The translations under genes and the position numbers were made by a program. The notes beneath the pieces are model-generated. The model did not search any database. It was not told the origin of the DNA and worked only from the letters and a program-made list of their open reading frames with translations. A stretch of DNA of 64,000 bases from Dawidia soli (GTDB taxonomy: Bacteria; Bacteroidota; Bacteroidia; Cytophagales; Cyclobacteriaceae). How positions within the stretch are numbered: the stretch's first letter is position 1; each line of letters opens with the position of its first letter. Where the stretch lies: positions 62,001 to 126,000 of the forward strand of contig NZ_JAHESC010000003.1 in NCBI RefSeq assembly GCF_018598185.1, given 5' to 3'. Below, in pieces: positions 60,297 through 64,000 of the stretch.

Positions 60297-60567
60297 GCTG
60301 CGGGTTAACGGAATAAATTTACGGCATCGTACGGCGCGGGCACGGTCTTTTTCACATTTTTCTACCGTTGGCGGAAATTCATCGACCGGTGCGCCGGGTT
60401 GTCCGTATTTTTGGGGAAAGTCGAATTTTTACCCGAAATGTCGAAGCAATCAGCCCATTGGTATAATACGTATCGGCAGCCGCTAACAAAAGATTTCCTT
60501 TGCCGTTGACCTATTGACAAACGGAATTCCCACATTCTTTTTTAACTATTTACCTGAGAGATTCAAT

Positions 60568-63498
60568 ATGAAAAAAGCACTTTTTTTCCTGGTGATCACT
60601 ATGCTTTATGCCGGTGTATTTGCGCAGGGCCACGGTGGAGGCGGTGTAGCGGTTGGGGCCGGCAAACCTGTTGCCGGCAGCAAGATCACCGGTACTGTGC
60701 TGGACGCCGAAACCCAACAGCCGGTCGAATTCGCGACGGTCGCGCTGGCTGCTGCGGGCACTGAAAAACCGCTTGACGGGGCGGTCTGCGACGACAAAGG
60801 CAAGTTCACCATCAGCAAAGTAAACCCGGGCACGTATGACGTGATCGTTTCCTTTATCGGTTACGAAACGCAAACGGTCAAGCAGGTGACTGTGCCGGAA
60901 AAAAAGGACGAGGTCGACCTGGGTGTGATCAAGCTCAGCACCGGCACCAAGGTGCTGAAGGAAGTGGTCGTGGAAGGTCAAAAGGCGCTGATCGAAGAGC
61001 GCGTCGACCGCACGGTATATAATGCTGAAAACGACCAGACCGCCCGTGGCGGCGACGGTACGGATGTGTTGAAACGCGTGCCGATGCTGTCGGTTGACCT
61101 GGACGGTAACGTGAGCATGCGGGGCAGCTCGAATGTGCGGGTGCTGATCAACAACAAACCTTCTACCATTATGGCTTCCAGCGTGGGCGATGCGCTGAAA
61201 CAAATTCCTGCCGACCAGATCAAATCGGTGGAAGTCATCACCTCTCCTTCTGCTAAATATGACGCGGAAGGTTCTGCCGGTATCATCAACATCATTACAA
61301 AAAAGAATACGCTGGAAGGTCTGACGCTGGGGGTTGACGCCGGCGTGGGCACGCGTGGCTCCAACCTGGGCCTGAACGGTAACTTCCGTCGCGGCAAGAT
61401 GGGTTTTTCGCTAGGCGGCTGGGGTCGGGCAAACTATAATGTAAAAGGAAGTTTTGAAAGCGACCAGATCACCCGGTCCGACGAGGGCGCTGTTACCAAC
61501 CTGCAACGCGCCGACACGCGCAACCGCGGGTTGTTCGGCAACTACAACCTGGGCTGGGACTATGACATCAACGACAAAAACTACATGACGGCGTCGGTAC
61601 GTTTTGGCGCCCGGAACGGCAACAACTACCAGGACAACCTGTTCAGCCAGATCACCAACAGCCAGGGCGTTACCAGCAGCTTACGCGACGCTACGTCGGA
61701 AGACCATTCCAACTCGATCGACGCAAACGTAACGTTTACGCACTTATATGAAAAGCCTCAGCGCGAGCTGAGCATCATGGGGAGCTATGGCATCAACAAT
61801 CGCACGAACTTCTTTGAAAACATTCTGCGCGAGCAGGATGGTGTCGCTACGCGGTCGGGCTTTAAGAACGACAACGACAGCTATAACGAGGAGATCACTT
61901 TCCAGGTAGACTATCAAACTCCGATCAGCACCAATCAAATGCTGGAGTTCGGTGGAAAGGATATCATGCGTAAAGTGTACAGCGACTATACCTACCTGAT
62001 CGACACCGAAGGCGACGGCACCTACATCCCGTCGGCCAGCGCTTCGCTGTCCAACAACCTGAACTACGATCAGAACGTTGTGTCGGGGTATCTGTCTTAC
62101 ACCTACACGACGCCCAGCAATTATAGTTTCAAGGGCGGCGCCCGCTACGAGTATACCACGATCGACGCCTATACGCAGACCGAGGACAACATCGACATTC
62201 CCGCGTATGGCTCGCTGGTGCCCAGCATTAACGTATCGAAGAAATTTGCCAATGGCAAGACGGTCAAGGCGGCCTACAACCGCCGGATCCAGCGGCCGTC
62301 GATCCGGTTCCTGAACCCCAACATCCAGGCGTCAAACCCGTACGATATCACGGAGGGTAACCCGGCGCTGGACCCGGAGTATACCAACAACTACGAGTTA
62401 TCGTATAGCACCTTTATCGGCGGTACGTCGCTTAACTTCTCGACCTTCTGGCGTAACACCAACAACGCTATCCAGGATGTACGCAACGTGATCGGTAATG
62501 ATCCTTCCGACCCCGATACGGTTCGCACTACGTACCGCAACATCGGTCAGGAAGATGCCGTCGGTCTGAACTTCTTTGCGAACGTAAACATCGGCAAGCT
62601 GTCGTTGAACGGTGGCACGGACCTGTTCTATTCCATGTTGAAAAACCGGACCAACGACGCGCAGTCGAATGCTACCAACTCGGGTTGGGTGATGGGCTAT
62701 CGCTTATTCGGGAGCTATAATCTTTCCAAAGGGTGGGGCTTCCAGTTCTTTGGTTTCTACCGCGGACGTCAGGTACAGCTGCAAGGCACCCAGGGTGGCT
62801 TCGGGATCTATAGCCTGGGTATGAAGAAGGAGTTCAACAACAAGAAGGGAAGCGTGGGCTTTGGTGCCGAGAACTTCTTTACGCCGGAGTTTAAGATTCG
62901 CAGCGAAGTGCATACACCTACGATCGACCGCAACAGCATGACCAGCATGCGCAACATGAGCTTCCGCGTCAACTTCAGCTACCGCATCGGCAAGATGAGC
63001 GTGGATGCGAGACCGAAACGCCGTCGTTCGATCAATAACGACGACCTGAAAGAAGGTGGTGGCGGCGACGGTGGCATGGGTGGTGGCGGCATGCAAGGTG
63101 GTGGCGGCGGCGGCCAGGGTGGCGCCCAGCGTGGTGGTGGCAACGTAAGCGCAGCTCCGGCTAAGCCGCTGGCGCCGGTCGATACGGCTGCGAAAGTAGA
63201 TGCCACGGGTACGTGGAACTATACCGTTGAATCTCCGCAGGGGGGCGAGGGCACGCTGGTGATCAAGAAAGAGGGCGAGGTGTATAGCGGTACGATCAAT
63301 AACAAACGATTCAATAAAGAGCTGCCGTTGTCTTCGGTGAAGGTGAATGGTAATGAGCTTTCGTTTGAATATGAAGTTTCGTTTGGGGGAAATACGATGA
63401 TGGTGCTGGTGAAGGCGATCATTAACGGTGATGCTTTTAGCGGGAATATGGCTGTGGGGCAGTTTGGGACTTTTCCGATTCAGGGGAAGAAGAATTAA
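60568..63498 (+). CDS. TonB-family outer membrane receptor with extra C-terminal domain
   Basis: 976 aa from ATG 60568; the frame begins 18 codons earlier, but MKKALFFLVITMLYAGVFAQ is the signal peptide. A carboxypeptidase-regulatory-like domain (about 35-125: SKITGTVLDAETQQPVEFAT) is followed by a plug (about 140-250, PSAKYDAEGSAGIINIITKK) and a barrel (about 260-815). Then comes an unusual extension: a Gly-rich linker (830-856) and a beta-rich domain (about 878-976, GTWNYTVESPQGGEGTLVIK, YSGTINNKRF, FSGNMAVGQFGTFPIQGK). Similar tails occur on secreted amidohydrolase-type proteins in Bacteroidota. No SusD partner. Confidence 0.85.
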   Translation: MKKALFFLVITMLYAGVFAQGHGGGGVAVGAGKPVAGSKITGTVLDAETQQPVEFATVALAAAGTEKPLDGAVCDDKGKFTISKVNPGTYDVIVSFIGYETQTVKQVTVPEKKDEVDLGVIKLSTGTKVLKEVVVEGQKALIEERVDRTVYNAENDQTARGGDGTDVLKRVPMLSVDLDGNVSMRGSSNVRVLINNKPSTIMASSVGDALKQIPADQIKSVEVITSPSAKYDAEGSAGIINIITKKNTLEGLTLGVDAGVGTRGSNLGLNGNFRRGKMGFSLGGWGRANYNVKGSFESDQITRSDEGAVTNLQRADTRNRGLFGNYNLGWDYDINDKNYMTASVRFGARNGNNYQDNLFSQITNSQGVTSSLRDATSEDHSNSIDANVTFTHLYEKPQRELSIMGSYGINNRTNFFENILREQDGVATRSGFKNDNDSYNEEITFQVDYQTPISTNQMLEFGGKDIMRKVYSDYTYLIDTEGDGTYIPSASASLSNNLNYDQNVVSGYLSYTYTTPSNYSFKGGARYEYTTIDAYTQTEDNIDIPAYGSLVPSINVSKKFANGKTVKAAYNRRIQRPSIRFLNPNIQASNPYDITEGNPALDPEYTNNYELSYSTFIGGTSLNFSTFWRNTNNAIQDVRNVIGNDPSDPDTVRTTYRNIGQEDAVGLNFFANVNIGKLSLNGGTDLFYSMLKNRTNDAQSNATNSGWVMGYRLFGSYNLSKGWGFQFFGFYRGRQVQLQGTQGGFGIYSLGMKKEFNNKKGSVGFGAENFFTPEFKIRSEVHTPTIDRNSMTSMRNMSFRVNFSYRIGKMSVDARPKRRRSINNDDLKEGGGGDGGMGGGGMQGGGGGGQGGAQRGGGNVSAAPAKPLAPVDTAAKVDATGTWNYTVESPQGGEGTLVIKKEGEVYSGTINNKRFNKELPLSSVKVNGNELSFEYEVSFGGNTMMVLVKAIINGDAFSGNMAVGQFGTFPIQGKKN

Positions 63499-63514
63499 GC
63501 TGCTCGGCTTATCC

Positions 63515-63557
63515 AATAAAAAAGCGGTGTCGATCTATTCGGCACCGCTTTTTTATT
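63515..63557. terminator. Bidirectional terminator between receptor gene and cutC
   Basis: Stem AATAAAAAAGCGGTGTCG (63515-63532) / CGGCACCGCTTTTTTATT (63540-63557) with one G-U, 7-nt loop, A-rich and T-rich flanks that allow termination from both sides. Confidence 0.85.
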
Positions 63558-63577
63558 GTTGGCATTTCGGAAGAGAC

Positions 63578-63640
63578 GGCAGTTGCAAACTGCCGACAGT
63601 CGCGGCACAAGTTTCCGTCCCGAGACGGGACTCAAACTTG
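63578..63640. repeat. REP-like palindromic element
   Basis: Two palindromes: GGCAGTTGCAAACTGCC (63578-63594) and CAAGTTT-N2-GTCCCGAGACGGGAC-N2-AAACTTG (63608-63640). Resembles dispersed intergenic palindromes. It fills the gap between the terminator and the cutC stop codon. Confidence 0.6.
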
Positions 63641-63649
63641 CGCCAGGTG

Positions 63650-64000
63650 CTATACTTTCTCCGCCAGTGTGCGGAGGTTGCGGACGATTTTGGGGTCGAC
63701 GGTGCGGAGTTTGAATTCGGAGCCTTCTTCGGAGCCCATGCCGGCAATGGCTTCGTTGCGATATTCCATGGCGCTGCTGGTGTAAGCTACGGCAGCGGAA
63801 TGGATCTCCTGTGCGCCGGATTTGCGTACGATGTCTTGTACGGTCTCTTCATTTACGCCGGAGCCGGGCATGATGGCTATGCGGCCTACTGCACGTTTTA
63901 CCAGCTCACCGATGAGGTCCGCGCCCTGCCAGGCCTTGGGTTGCTGGCCCGATGTAAGGATCCGATCGAAGCCTGCTTCGATACAATCTTCGAGCGCCTG
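63650..64000 (-). CDS. cutC: CutC family protein (3' part; start outside window)
   Basis: The minus-strand frame runs off the window edge; 116 C-terminal residues are visible. Family signatures are clear: LEDCIEAGFDRILTSGQ, ADLIGELVKRAVGRIAIMPG, GSGVNEETVQDIVRKSGAQEIHSAA, ending RTVDPKIVRNLRTLAEKV. CutC proteins are TIM-barrel proteins historically linked to copper homeostasis; the biochemical role remains uncertain. Stop is TAG at 63650-63652. Confidence 0.9.
   Translation of the reverse strand, partial: QALEDCIEAGFDRILTSGQQPKAWQGADLIGELVKRAVGRIAIMPGSGVNEETVQDIVRKSGAQEIHSAAVAYTSSAMEYRNEAIAGMGSEEGSEFKLRTVDPKIVRNLRTLAEKV

Noticed and set aside
1-64000. CRISPR array, restriction-modification or other classical defence locus
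   Set aside because: No regularly spaced identical repeats with unique spacers and no Cas, nuclease or methyltransferase signatures were found.
1-64000. Transposase or integrase that would explain the tRNA-linked accessory stretch
   Set aside because: No frame shows DDE, HUH or tyrosine-recombinase motifs.

Overview
The window reads as a chromosomal segment of a Bacteroidota bacterium, most likely a Cytophagales relative with moderately high GC. The evidence is a type IX secretion sorting domain protein, two TonB-family outer membrane receptors with an N-terminal carboxypeptidase-regulatory-like domain, a FecR-type anti-sigma protein with a DUF4974-like tail, a PafA-type phosphatase, LytS/LytTR pairs, a DUF6520-like secreted peptide, promoters of the TTTG-N18-20-TAnnTTTG type, and weak or absent Shine-Dalgarno sites. 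No phage, transposase, integrase or CRISPR array was seen.

Layout. 1-8.3 kb: an esterase cut by the window edge, a pseudouridine synthase, an AraC regulator divergent from an outer membrane receptor across a strikingly symmetric promoter region, a lipoprotein, TerC and a zinc alcohol dehydrogenase. 8.9-13.6 kb: an XRE regulator fused to a membrane domain, a vanadium-haloperoxidase/PAP2 lipoprotein, a DoxX-like protein and a small beta-barrel. 13.7-22.7 kb: an accessory stretch starting at tRNA-Arg(ACG). It holds an AT-rich gene with an injection-system/toxin-type leader, gene remnants, a kelch protein and an intradiol dioxygenase-like protein divergent from a LytS/LytR pair, an unknown 459-aa protein and a PQQ-propeller lipoprotein. 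It ends at a second, decayed copy of the tRNA 3' end plus terminator.

22.7-26.6 kb: a T9SS cargo protein and a three-gene MauE / membrane-anchored unknown / Cys-containing peptide operon. 26.9-31.7 kb: a compact sigma-54 module. A GAF-type histidine kinase and an NtrC-type regulator lie among three sigma-54-like promoters, each with a shared dyad motif centred 91-92 bp upstream of its -12 element; the apparent targets are a Rnk/GreA-like protein, a Cys-rich protein plus MORN protein, and a leader or small RNA ahead of a small membrane protein. This is the strongest candidate for an undescribed circuit.

31.7-47.6 kb is mostly housekeeping: NPP-type phosphodiesterase, FecR, acyl-CoA carboxylase beta subunit, MlaD/MCE protein, N-acetylmuramoyl-alanine amidase divergent from LptD, LysS, proline dehydrogenase, AroB, AroA and a metal/cobalamin-binding protein. 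48.4-64 kb: a repeat pair, a PAS kinase behind two YfiR-like proteins, an M42 peptidase, PafA, a cytosolic HtrA-like protease, a DEAD-box helicase, tRNA-Ala(GGC), a second LytS/LytR pair next to a nine-unit 11-bp tandem array, a TonB-family receptor with an extra C-terminal domain, and the 3' part of cutC.

All functional calls rest on motif and layout recognition by eye; no database search was run.
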